This document shows positions 1 to 8,247 of a stretch of DNA of 64,000 nt, piece by piece. The position numbers and the translations under genes are program-made. This DNA comes from Phaeobacter sp. A36a-5a. GTDB lineage: Bacteria > Pseudomonadota > Alphaproteobacteria > Rhodobacterales > Rhodobacteraceae. Below the pieces are notes generated by a model. The model did not search any database, had not been told where the DNA came from, and saw only the letters and a list, made by a program, of their open reading frames with translations. Where the stretch lies: NCBI RefSeq assembly GCF_037911135.1, contig NZ_JBBLYU010000001.1, positions 620,001 to 684,000 of the forward strand, in the 5' to 3' direction. Every line of letters starts with the position of its first letter. Within the stretch, counting starts at the first letter, position 1.

Positions 1-156
1 GAGGCGGGCTTGTTTCAGGCGCTGGGTATGGATGTGGTCGTCTGCGGGCCAGGGTCCATCGCGCAGGCGCATAAGGCGGATGAATACCTCGCCATTGACC
101 AGCTCGGGCAATGCCTCAGCGTGCTGGACCAGCTGGCAGCGCGGCTGGCGGACTGA
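1..156 (+). CDS. argE: Acetylornithine deacetylase, C-terminal fragment (cut by window start)
   Basis: Frame 1 is open from base 1 and ends with TGA at 154-156, giving the last 51 residues of a protein whose start lies outside the window. The stretch VVCGPGSIAQAHKADEYL followed by a QLGQCLSVLDQL helix is the C-terminal signature of M20-family acetylornithine deacetylases, which release ornithine from N-acetylornithine in arginine synthesis. The catalytic metal ligands are not in view. The gene converges on bglA with 27 bases between the stop codons. Another M20 amidohydrolase is possible, but the GPGSIxQAHxxDEY pattern favours ArgE. Confidence 0.8.
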   Translation, partial: EAGLFQALGMDVVVCGPGSIAQAHKADEYLAIDQLGQCLSVLDQLAARLAD

Positions 157-183
157 CGCTAGCCCGCGATCGAAGCACCGGCA

Positions 184-1515
184 TCATGGCCGGGGTGCCA
201 ACGCCGATTGCAGCGCGCGGTATGATGCCTTGGGGGTGCGGGTCAGCGTGTCGAAATCCACATGTATCAGCCCGAACCGTTTCTCATACCCCAGCGCCCA
301 TTCGTAATTGTCCAGAAGCGACCACAGGAAATAGCCCTGCACCGGCACGCCATCCGCAATGGCACGGCGCACCGCGTCCAGATGGTCATCGACAAAGGCA
401 ATCCGGGCGTCGTCCGGCACGGTGCCATCTGTCACCATATCCGCGTTGGCCATGCCGTTTTCGGTCACGATCAGCGGCAGATCGCCTGTATAGTCGCGCG
501 CCGTCCGGGTCAAAAAATCATAAAGCCCCTGCGGATAGATCTCCCATCCCATCTGGGTCTTGGGCAGCGGGCCATCGACCTCGGCGTAATGGGGCCAGGC
601 GCCGCTGCCCGGCGCAATCAGCTTGCGGGTATAGTAGTTGAGGCCGCACCAGTCGACGGGGGCTGAGATGGTTGCAAAATCATCCTGCCAGCCGTGCGGC
701 AGATGCGGTTCCAGCCCTTCCAGCGCCAGATCCGGGTAGCGCCCGTGAAAGGCACCGCCAAGGAAAAAGCCATTGTAGATCGCATCATAGCGCGCAGCGG
801 CCTGCCGGGCGGCCTCGCTGTTGTCGGCGGGGGCTGCCCATTCCAGATTGAACACGGCGCCAAGGTTCTCCATGCCAAGGCCGCGCATCGTTTCGATGGC
901 GGTGCCATGGGCTACCATCACATGGTGCATCGCCCGCGCCGTTGCCCGGATATCACGCAGGCCGGGCGCATGATGGCCAAGGAAATGCGACAGCCAGCCT
1001 ACGCACCATGGTTCATTGATCGGCGCCGCGGAATACATCCGGTCGCCAATGCGGCCCATGATGACCGCGGTAAAGTCGCCAAACCATTTGGCGATATCGG
1101 CGTTGCGCCAGCCTCCCATATCGGCCAGCGCCTGAGGCAATTCCCAGTGGTAGAGCGTCACGCAGGGTTTCAGCCCCCGCTCCAGCATCGCATCCGTCAG
1201 CCGGTCGTAGAAATCCAGCCCGTCGGGGTTGGGTGTGCCACGCCCCTCGGGCAGAACCCGCGCCCAGCTGGTGGAGAACCGGTAGCAGTCAAACCCGGCA
1301 GCCGCCGCCAGATCCAGATCCTCAGCGTAGCGGTGGTAATGATCGCAGGCGCGCTGGCCGTGCTCGGCTCGCACTACATTGCCGGGGGTGGCGGCGAAAC
1401 TGTCCCAATGGGTCGCCCCGGCGCCGCCAAACCCGTGTCCTTCGATCTGATAGGCTGAGGTTGCCGCGCCAAAGAGAAAACCCTCGGGGAAGTCCTGGCG
1501 GCTGTTGCGTAACAT
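184..1515 (-). CDS. bglA: GH1 beta-glucosidase
   Basis: A 443-residue glycoside hydrolase family 1 enzyme of normal family length, predicted to hydrolyse beta-glucosides in the cytoplasm. The N-terminal FPEGFLFGAATSAYQIEG is the GH1 signature. The acid/base glutamate is E168 in INEPW and the nucleophile is E352 in IVTENGM. No signal peptide is present. The ATG is preceded by AGGAG with good spacing. It follows aglR on the same strand after 39 bases, so the two probably share a transcript under AglR-type control next to the alpha-glucoside operon. That links it to disaccharide use; its natural substrate cannot be read from sequence. Confidence 0.93.
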   Translation of the reverse strand: MLRNSRQDFPEGFLFGAATSAYQIEGHGFGGAGATHWDSFAATPGNVVRAEHGQRACDHYHRYAEDLDLAAAAGFDCYRFSTSWARVLPEGRGTPNPDGLDFYDRLTDAMLERGLKPCVTLYHWELPQALADMGGWRNADIAKWFGDFTAVIMGRIGDRMYSAAPINEPWCVGWLSHFLGHHAPGLRDIRATARAMHHVMVAHGTAIETMRGLGMENLGAVFNLEWAAPADNSEAARQAAARYDAIYNGFFLGGAFHGRYPDLALEGLEPHLPHGWQDDFATISAPVDWCGLNYYTRKLIAPGSGAWPHYAEVDGPLPKTQMGWEIYPQGLYDFLTRTARDYTGDLPLIVTENGMANADMVTDGTVPDDARIAFVDDHLDAVRRAIADGVPVQGYFLWSLLDNYEWALGYEKRFGLIHVDFDTLTRTPKASYRALQSALAPRP

Positions 1516-1554
1516 GGCGGCTCTCCTGATTGGATGGTGCGGGCAGCGGTGAGT

Positions 1555-2583
1555 CTAGCGCGACGGCGCAGGCCCGGTGGAGCGGCCAACCGTCAGCTGC
1601 GCTTCCAGCAGGCGTGTCAAAGGGGCGTCACCCGGATCGCGGATCTGCGCCAGCAGCAGGTCGGCCAGCTGTCGGCCGGCCTCCTGCACAGAAGAAAGCG
1701 TCGCGGTGAATTGCGGCAGCTCATCGCCATTGCGCAGATAGGAGAGATCATCGTCATGGGTGATCACCGAAATATCGCGCCCCATCTGGCGCCCCGAATC
1801 CTCGATTGCGCGGCGCACACCCATCGCCGGGATGATCGACGACACCAGATAGGCGGTGGGCGGATCGGCCATGGCCTGAGTGTGTACGACGGTGCGGTGA
1901 CCGTAGCTCTCGGTCATTTCCTCGGCAAACATCAGCGCGGGATCCAGGGGGATGCCCGCTGCGGTCAGCGCGCATTCGTAGCCTGCGCGACGGCGCCATG
2001 CGAAATCCATGCTCTCCAGACCATTGACCAGACAGATCCGCCGATGCCCGAGATCGAGCAGGAATTGTGTCGCCCGTTCAAAGGCGCTTTTGTTGTTCAC
2101 ATCCAGCCAGCTGTACGGCCCCTCCAGATCGGAGGCCCGGCCATGCACCGCAAAAGGCAGGCCAATATCGCGCAACAGTGCAATCCGCGGGTCCGACATG
2201 CGCGGCGCATGCAGCACGATGCCATCGACGTTCCGCTTCGCCGCCATCTCGCGATAGGCCTTTTCCTGTTTGCTGTCCTCGACCAGCGACAGCACCATGT
2301 CATAGCCGGCCTTGGCGTAGCTCTCGCCCGCTCCGGCGATGAAATCGCCAAAGATCGGGTTCACCATCTCATGCTGCGATGACAGCGGAATCACATGGCC
2401 GATGGCCATTGCCCGCCCGGTTGCCAGCGCCTTGGCGCGGGTGTTGGGGCGGTAGTTGTGCTGCTCCGCCGCCGCCGCAACCCGCCTGCGGGTGGCTTCG
2501 CTTACTTCGGGAAACCCATTCAACGCACGGCTGACCGTTGTCTGTGACAGGTTCAGATGGGCGGCCAGTTCCTTCAGATTCAT
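1555..2583 (-). CDS. aglR: LacI-family transcriptional regulator of the alpha-glucoside operon
   Basis: A LacI/GalR repressor of 342 residues. The N-terminal helix-turn-helix MNLKELAAHLNLSQTTVSRA with ALNGFPEVSEATRRRV and the hinge NYRPNTRAKALATGR are typical, followed by a periplasmic-binding-like effector domain. I start it at the ATG at 2583, with GGAG nine bases upstream, because an upstream in-frame ATG at 2622 would put 13 residues before the HTH. The gene is divergent from aglEFGAK. A CAAAGCGCTTTG palindrome lies just before its start and a longer copy before aglE, so it probably controls both itself and the operon. The inducer is inferred to be an alpha-glucoside from context. Confidence 0.9.
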   Translation of the reverse strand: MNLKELAAHLNLSQTTVSRALNGFPEVSEATRRRVAAAAEQHNYRPNTRAKALATGRAMAIGHVIPLSSQHEMVNPIFGDFIAGAGESYAKAGYDMVLSLVEDSKQEKAYREMAAKRNVDGIVLHAPRMSDPRIALLRDIGLPFAVHGRASDLEGPYSWLDVNNKSAFERATQFLLDLGHRRICLVNGLESMDFAWRRRAGYECALTAAGIPLDPALMFAEEMTESYGHRTVVHTQAMADPPTAYLVSSIIPAMGVRRAIEDSGRQMGRDISVITHDDDLSYLRNGDELPQFTATLSSVQEAGRQLADLLLAQIRDPGDAPLTRLLEAQLTVGRSTGPAPSR

Positions 2584-2595
2584 ACGGAAAGTCTC

Positions 2596-2607
2596 CAAAG
2601 CGCTTTG
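2596..2607. promoter_or_regulatory. LacI-family operator upstream of aglR
   Basis: The perfect 12-bp palindrome CAAAGCGCTTTG has the central CG of LacI/GalR-family sites and sits 13 bases upstream of the aglR ATG, partly overlapping its ribosome-binding region. The same core recurs at 2763-2774. Autoregulation by AglR is inferred. Confidence 0.75.
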
Positions 2608-2724
2608 ATATTTCGGGCGCATATCGCAACGCAGTGCTCATGCTCAGGTAGTTATGGCAGGGGTGAGGTGAGGCTGGCAAGGGCCGTTTGAATTAAGAGA
2701 TAAGAGGTGTTTCTTGGTAATTTG

Positions 2725-2777
2725 TTGACAGCGCCGCGCGAATCTAGAAGTGTAGCGAAATCCAAAGCGCTTTGGAT
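2725..2777 (+). promoter_or_regulatory. aglE promoter region with AglR-type operator
   Basis: A consensus -35 hexamer TTGACA lies at 2725-2730; the matching -10 is not clear. Downstream is the perfect 18-bp palindrome ATCCAAAGCGCTTTGGAT at 2760-2777, an ideal LacI-family operator placed to block initiation or early elongation. The aglE ATG follows 53 bases later. The assignment to AglR rests on the shared core with the site upstream of aglR. Confidence 0.75.
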
Positions 2778-2830
2778 AACCGGATCAAACAGGATCTGGC
2801 AGGGCGTTGTGATTATCGGGAGGAAATATC

Positions 2831-4183
2831 ATGAAACGCAGGCTTACTGCCGCTGCGGGCGTGTTGGCATTGACAGCCGGACTTGCGCAGGCCGACGGGG
2901 CGCTGACCTTTCCGGTCGGTGAGGGAGAGTTCAACTGGGACAGCTTCGAGGCGCTAAAGGCGACCGATCTTGCCGGTGAACAGGTCACCGTCTTCGGACC
3001 CTGGCTTGGCCCCGATCAGGCACTGGTCGAGAAAGTGCTGGCCTATTTTGCCGAGGCTACCGGCGCCGATGTGCGTTACACCGGCTCCGACAGTTTCGAA
3101 CAGCAGATCGTCGTGGACGCCGAGGCCGGCTCCGCACCCAACATCGCCGTCTTCCCGCAGCCGGGACTGGTGGCGGACATGGCGCGGCGCGGCTTTATCT
3201 CGCCTCTGGGCAGCGACACCGCCGACTGGGTGCGTGAAAACTACGCCGCTGGCGACTCCTGGGTCGATCTCAGCACCTTCAAGGGGCCGGATGGCAACGA
3301 GGATCTCTTTGGCCTGTTCTACAAGGTCGATGTGAAATCCCTTGTCTGGTACGTGCCTGAGACCTTTGAGGATTTCGGCTACGACGTGCCGCAGTCGATG
3401 GAAGAGCTGAAGGCGCTGACCGATCAGATGGTCGAGGATGGCAATACGCCCTGGTGTATTGGTCTGGGGTCCGGTGGCGCCACGGGCTGGCCTGCGACTG
3501 ACTGGGTCGAGGATATGATGCTGCGCACCCAGGACCCGTCCGTCTATGACCAATGGGTCAGCAACGAAATCCCCTTCACCGATCCCCGCGTCATCGGTGC
3601 GATTGAGGAATTTGGGCATTTCGCCCGCAATGACGCCTATGTTTCGGGCGGGGCAGGGGCGGTGGCCTCCACAGATTTCCGCGACAGCCCCAAGGGCCTT
3701 TTCGCCAGCCCGCCGCAATGTCTGATGCACCGTCAGGCGTCCTTCATCCCTGCCTTCTTCCCCGAAGGCACCGAGGTGGGGCTGGATGCGGATTTCTTCT
3801 ACTTCCCGGCCTATGAGGAAAAGGATCTGGGCAGCCCGGTTCTGGGGGCAGGCACCCTGTGGTCGATCACCAACGACAGCAAGGGCGCGCGCGCCTTGAT
3901 GGAATTCCTGAAATCCCCTATCGGACATGAGGTCTGGATGGCGCAGCAGGGCTTCCTGACCCCGCACAAGGGCGTCAACACCGACCTTTATGCCACTGAT
4001 ACGCTGAAAAAGATGGGCGATATCCTGTTGTCCGCAGACACCTTCCGCTTTGACGCATCGGATCTGATGCCCGGCGCGGTCGGCGCGGGTTCCTTCTGGA
4101 CAGGCATGGTCGGCTACGCTGGCGGCACCCCGGCAGAAGAGGTCGCGGCCGAGATCCAGTCCTCCTGGGATGCTTTGAAATAA
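2831..4183 (+). CDS. aglE: Alpha-glucoside ABC transporter, periplasmic substrate-binding protein
   Basis: A 450-residue extracellular solute-binding protein (SBP family 1 size) with a Sec signal peptide: MKRR, a hydrophobic stretch, and a likely cleavage after AQA at residue 21. It should capture alpha-glucosides such as sucrose, maltose or trehalose in the periplasm for AglF/AglG/AglK; this substrate range is known for the rhizobial Agl system and inferred here from identical gene order. GGGAGG precedes the ATG. It is first in the operon and is followed by a hairpin that may set its expression above that of the permeases. Confidence 0.92.
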   Translation: MKRRLTAAAGVLALTAGLAQADGALTFPVGEGEFNWDSFEALKATDLAGEQVTVFGPWLGPDQALVEKVLAYFAEATGADVRYTGSDSFEQQIVVDAEAGSAPNIAVFPQPGLVADMARRGFISPLGSDTADWVRENYAAGDSWVDLSTFKGPDGNEDLFGLFYKVDVKSLVWYVPETFEDFGYDVPQSMEELKALTDQMVEDGNTPWCIGLGSGGATGWPATDWVEDMMLRTQDPSVYDQWVSNEIPFTDPRVIGAIEEFGHFARNDAYVSGGAGAVASTDFRDSPKGLFASPPQCLMHRQASFIPAFFPEGTEVGLDADFFYFPAYEEKDLGSPVLGAGTLWSITNDSKGARALMEFLKSPIGHEVWMAQQGFLTPHKGVNTDLYATDTLKKMGDILLSADTFRFDASDLMPGAVGAGSFWTGMVGYAGGTPAEEVAAEIQSSWDALK

Positions 4184-4189
4184 GTCACA

Positions 4190-4223
4190 GGTGCGGGCTG
4201 CCTCTACCCGGTCGGCCCGCACC
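4190..4223 (+). terminator. Intercistronic hairpin (attenuator) between aglE and aglF
   Basis: A perfect 9-bp stem, GGTGCGGGC (4190-4198) with GCCCGCACC (4215-4223), has a 16-base loop and lies just after the aglE stop codon. There is no T-run, so it looks more like a 3' mRNA stabiliser or partial terminator of the kind often found after binding-protein genes than a full stop. Confidence 0.55.
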
Positions 4224-4323
4224 ATTTGCAGTTTTCCCATCGAAGATCCGCGCCGATCTGCCCGCCTGCGTTGCTGCCGGGGGCTGATCTGCCCACTCCA
4301 CCCCACCGCGAAGGGAGTTTCTC

Positions 4324-5331
4324 ATGCACCCAGCCATTCAGGGCCTGCTCACAATCGCCTTTGGCGTCGGAGGGTGTGTCGGCTATTTCTACTTCTCCAA
4401 TCTGGTGCTGGACCGGGTGATCTTTCCGGCACGCGGTGCGCATATCGCCCGCAATATCCGCCGCGCCAACATGATCCGACCCTGGCTGTTCCTGTTGCCC
4501 GCCTTGCTGGCGCTGGGGCTTTATCTGGCCTATCCGGTGGTCGAGACGCTGCGCCTTTCTGTCAGCGAACGCCTGCCCGGTGGCGGATCTGAATTCGTCG
4601 GCCTTGCCAACTACCAGCAGATGCTGGCCGAGGCGAAATTCTGGGAAGCGCTCAAGAACAATTTCCTGTGGCTTCTCGTGGTGCCTGCCGCCTCGACCGC
4701 CTTCGGCCTGCTGGCCGCACAGCTGACGGACCGGCTGGCCTGGGGCAATATCGCGAAGTCGCTGATCTTCATGCCGATGGCGATCTCCTTTGTCGGGGCT
4801 GCGGTGATCTGGAAACTGGTCTATGACGCCCGCCCCGAGGGCACCGAGCAGATCGGCGTTCTGAACGCGCTCTACATCTATTTCGGCGGCGACGGGCCGA
4901 TGCAGTGGCTGACCATCCCGTTCTGGAACAACTTCTTCCTGATGATGGTGCTGATCTGGATCCAGACCGGTTTTGCCATGGTGATCCTGTCGGCAGCCCT
5001 GCGCGGCATCCCCGAAGAAACCGTTGAAGCCGCCATCGTGGATGGGGCCGGACCGTTTCAGATCTTCTTCAAGATCAAGGTGCCGCAGATCATGGACACG
5101 ATCGTCGTCGTCTGGACCACCATCACCATCGTTGTGCTCAAGGTCTTTGACATCGTCTTTGCCATGACCAACGGCCAGTGGGAGACGCAGGTTCTGGCCA
5201 ATTACATGTACGACAAACTGTTCCGCGCCAATGACTGGGGCGTCGGCTCCGCCAGCGCCATGGTCATCATGCTTCTGGTCCTGCCGATCCTGGTCTGGAA
5301 CGTCTACAACGCCCGCCGCGAAATGCGCTGA
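4324..5331 (+). CDS. aglF: Alpha-glucoside ABC transporter permease 1
   Basis: A 335-residue inner-membrane permease of the MalF/binding-protein-dependent type. The EAA loop that docks on the ATPase is EETVEAAIVDGAGPFQIFFK at about residues 231-250. An extra N-terminal hydrophobic helix (residues 5-25) precedes the usual core, as in other AglF proteins. GAAGGGAG provides the ribosome site. The gene lies in the aglEFGAK operon, 12 bases before aglG. A sugar permease is certain; the alpha-glucoside specificity comes from the operon context. Confidence 0.92.
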   Translation: MHPAIQGLLTIAFGVGGCVGYFYFSNLVLDRVIFPARGAHIARNIRRANMIRPWLFLLPALLALGLYLAYPVVETLRLSVSERLPGGGSEFVGLANYQQMLAEAKFWEALKNNFLWLLVVPAASTAFGLLAAQLTDRLAWGNIAKSLIFMPMAISFVGAAVIWKLVYDARPEGTEQIGVLNALYIYFGGDGPMQWLTIPFWNNFFLMMVLIWIQTGFAMVILSAALRGIPEETVEAAIVDGAGPFQIFFKIKVPQIMDTIVVVWTTITIVVLKVFDIVFAMTNGQWETQVLANYMYDKLFRANDWGVGSASAMVIMLLVLPILVWNVYNARREMR

Positions 5332-5343
5332 GGAGAGACCGCC

Positions 5344-6492
5344 ATGACAATGATTGCCGGACAAAAACCTGCGCTGACCTGGGCCTTACGCCTTTCTGTG
5401 GTGCTGCTCGTAGGGCTGTGGCTGTTCCCGACGCTGGGCCTCTTGGTGTCCTCCTTCCGCACCGCCGATCAGATCGCGACCAGCGGCTGGTGGCGCGCGA
5501 TGTTCCCCAGTGAACAGAACCTGACCCTGCGCATTGACCCGCCCAGCGAACAGCTGCGACAGGGAGATCTCTTTGTGATTGAGGGCCGCCTCTTTGCCGA
5601 AGACACCAGCAGCGAGATTTCCGCCTGGGGCACCTCGGCGCGCGAGCCTGCCGCCTATCAGCCCGGTGAAACGGCCGAGCTGCGCCGTGGCGGCACCCTG
5701 TCGGTTGCGGCAGATGGCGCCTACCGGTTCGAAAGCACCGAGGAAATCAGCGGCAAACGCGGCCCCCGGGTGTTTGTCACCGCAACCGTGCCGCCGGAAT
5801 TCACGCTGGAAAACTATGAAACAGTGCTCATCTCTGGCAATTCAACCGACAATATGGCCAAGGCATTTTTCAACACGCTAACCGTCACCATTCCGGCAAC
5901 CATCATCCCGATCCTTGTTGCCGCCTTCGCGGCCTATGCGCTGGCGTGGATGGAATTTCCGGGCCGCGCCCTGCTGGTGGCGGCCATCGTTGGCCTGCTG
6001 GTGGTGCCATTGCAACTGGCGCTGATCCCGCTGCTGAAATTCCACAATGAGATCGGCATCGGCAAAGGCTACATCGGCGTCTGGATGGCCCACACCGGCT
6101 TTGGCCTGCCGCTCGCGATCTACCTTTTGCGCAACTACATGGTCGGCATTCCACGCGATATCATCGAAAATGCCCGTGTCGATGGCGCGACCGATTTCAT
6201 GATCTTCACCCGCATCATCCTGCCGCTGTCCTTTCCGGCGCTGGCCTCATTTGCAATCTTCCAGTTCCTGTGGACCTGGAACGACCTTCTGGTGGCCATG
6301 GTGTTCCTGATCGACGCCACCGGGGAAACCACCGTGATGACCAAGCAGATCGTTGAGCTGCTGGGCACCCGTGGCGGCAATTGGGAGATCCTCGCAACCT
6401 CCGCCTTCGTCTCGATTGCGGTGCCGCTCGGTGTCTTCTTTGCCATGCAGAAATACCTCGTCCGTGGCCTCCTTGCAGGCTCGGTCAAGTGA
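5344..6492 (+). CDS. aglG: Alpha-glucoside ABC transporter permease 2
   Basis: A 382-residue MalG-type permease. Its EAA loop is at about residues 271-294 (RDIIENARVDGATDFMIF). Between the first transmembrane helix and the core there is a hydrophilic insertion of roughly 95 residues (about 55-150), predicted to be periplasmic; this makes it longer than MalG and is a feature of AglG proteins. AGGAGAG precedes the ATG. It should pair with AglF in the membrane and be driven by AglK. Confidence 0.92.
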   Translation: MTMIAGQKPALTWALRLSVVLLVGLWLFPTLGLLVSSFRTADQIATSGWWRAMFPSEQNLTLRIDPPSEQLRQGDLFVIEGRLFAEDTSSEISAWGTSAREPAAYQPGETAELRRGGTLSVAADGAYRFESTEEISGKRGPRVFVTATVPPEFTLENYETVLISGNSTDNMAKAFFNTLTVTIPATIIPILVAAFAAYALAWMEFPGRALLVAAIVGLLVVPLQLALIPLLKFHNEIGIGKGYIGVWMAHTGFGLPLAIYLLRNYMVGIPRDIIENARVDGATDFMIFTRIILPLSFPALASFAIFQFLWTWNDLLVAMVFLIDATGETTVMTKQIVELLGTRGGNWEILATSAFVSIAVPLGVFFAMQKYLVRGLLAGSVK

Positions 6493-6542
6493 CGTGATCC
6501 GCAGGCCGGATCACACCGGTCCTGCCTCTTACTCTACAGACT

Positions 6543-8216
6543 ATGGAAACAGCTGATATGAACGCTCAAGCTCAACTCGACCCGGCACAGGTTCTCGCCG
6601 CTGACCCCGATTGGTGGCGCGGTGCAGTGATCTATCAGATTTACCCGCGCAGCTATCAGGACAGCAACGGCGATGGCATCGGTGACCTCAGAGGCATCAC
6701 CCAGCGCCTGCCGCATATTGCTTCGCTTGGGGTGGATGCGATCTGGATCTCGCCGTTCTTCACATCCCCGATGAAGGATTTCGGCTATGACGTCTCCGAC
6801 TACTGCGACGTTGATCCGATGTTCGGCAGCCTGTCCGACTTTGACCAGCTGGTCGCAACGGCGCACGGCCTGGGCCTGCGGGTGATGATTGATCTTGTGC
6901 TGTCGCATACCTCTGACCAGCACCCGTGGTTCGGCGAAAGCCGCCAGAGCCGCGACAATGCCCGCGCTGACTGGTACGTCTGGGCCGACCCGCAGCCCGA
7001 TGGCACGCCGCCGAACAACTGGCTGTCGATCTTTGGCGGCTCTGCCTGGCAATGGGATCCCCGGCGGGAACAGTATTACCTGCACAACTTCCTTGTCTCG
7101 CAGCCGGATCTGAATTTCCATTGCCCCGCCGTGCAGGACGCGCTGTTGGATGTGACCCGCTTCTGGCTGGAGCGCGGCGTTGATGGCTTCCGTCTGGATA
7201 CCATCAACTTCTATTTCCACGACGCTGAGCTGCGGTCGAACCCGGCCCTGCCGCCAGAGCAGCGCAATGCCACCATCGCGCCCTCGGTAAACCCCTATAA
7301 TCACCAGGAACATCTCTACTCAAAGAACCAGCCGGAAAACCTGGCCTTCCTTGGCCGGTTCCGCGCGCTTCTGGATGAATACCCGGCCAAGGCGGCCGTG
7401 GGCGAGGTGGGCGACGCGCAGCGCGGTCTTGAGATCATGGGCAGCTACACGGCAGGCAACAGCGGCGTTCACATGTGCTACGCCTTTGAGCTCCTGGCCA
7501 AGGATGTGCTGACCGCCTCCCGGCTGGCCGAAGTCTTTGCCGAGGTGGACCGCGTTGCGGCCAGCGGCTGGGCCTGCTGGGCGTTTTCCAACCACGATGT
7601 GATCCGCCACAGCAGCCGCTGGGATCTCAGCCCGGAGGCGCAGCGCCTGTTCACCACCATGATGATGTGCCTGCGCGGCACCACCTGCATCTATCAGGGC
7701 GAGGAGCTGGGCCTGCCAGAGGCAGACATCGCCTTTGAAGATCTGCAGGACCCCTATGGCATTGAGTTCTGGCCCGAATTCAAGGGCCGCGACGGCTGCC
7801 GTACGCCAATGGTCTGGGAACCGTCAAACAGCGCAGGCGGCTTCAGCGAAGGCAAGCCATGGCTGCCCGTCTCGCCCGAGCATCTCAGCCTGAGCGTCGC
7901 CAGTCAGGAAGCCGACCCGCAGGCCATGCTGCACCACTACCGCCGCGCCATCGCCCTGCGCAAGGCACATCCGGCGCTCGCGGTGGGCACTCATGACCAG
8001 CTGCGGGCAGAGGGCAATGTCGCCTTCTTCACCCGTCAGGACCGTGACGAGGTGATCTTCTGCGCTTTCAATCTGGGGGACACCCCGGCAGAGATCACCC
8101 TGCCGGAGGGCACATGGCGCAGGCCCGACACCGACATCGCCCTGGCCGACCTGCCGCAAAGCGGCGCCCGTGTCGCGCTGGCACCGTGGCAGGCCTGCCT
8201 TGCGGTGCGGGTCTGA
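6543..8216 (+). CDS. aglA: GH13 alpha-glucosidase
   Basis: A 557-residue cytoplasmic GH13 enzyme (oligo-1,6-glucosidase/alpha-glucosidase group) that would split the imported alpha-glucoside. The start shows WWRGAVIYQIYPRSYQDSNGDGIGDLRG. Catalytic residues are D219 in GFRLD (nucleophile), E288 in VGEVGD (acid/base) and D352 in FSNHD (transition-state stabiliser). It has no signal peptide. An internal ATG at 6558 is an alternative start, and neither has a strong ribosome site. It lies between aglG and aglK, as in the rhizobial agl operon. Confidence 0.93.
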   Translation: METADMNAQAQLDPAQVLAADPDWWRGAVIYQIYPRSYQDSNGDGIGDLRGITQRLPHIASLGVDAIWISPFFTSPMKDFGYDVSDYCDVDPMFGSLSDFDQLVATAHGLGLRVMIDLVLSHTSDQHPWFGESRQSRDNARADWYVWADPQPDGTPPNNWLSIFGGSAWQWDPRREQYYLHNFLVSQPDLNFHCPAVQDALLDVTRFWLERGVDGFRLDTINFYFHDAELRSNPALPPEQRNATIAPSVNPYNHQEHLYSKNQPENLAFLGRFRALLDEYPAKAAVGEVGDAQRGLEIMGSYTAGNSGVHMCYAFELLAKDVLTASRLAEVFAEVDRVAASGWACWAFSNHDVIRHSSRWDLSPEAQRLFTTMMMCLRGTTCIYQGEELGLPEADIAFEDLQDPYGIEFWPEFKGRDGCRTPMVWEPSNSAGGFSEGKPWLPVSPEHLSLSVASQEADPQAMLHHYRRAIALRKAHPALAVGTHDQLRAEGNVAFFTRQDRDEVIFCAFNLGDTPAEITLPEGTWRRPDTDIALADLPQSGARVALAPWQACLAVRV

Positions 8217-8247
8217 CAGAAACGACGAGCAGGGGAGGGACCAGTAG

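Noticed and set aside
2954-4306. A 450-codon minus-strand frame opposite aglE
   Set aside because: aglE has a signal peptide, ribosome site and operon context; the antisense frame has none of these.
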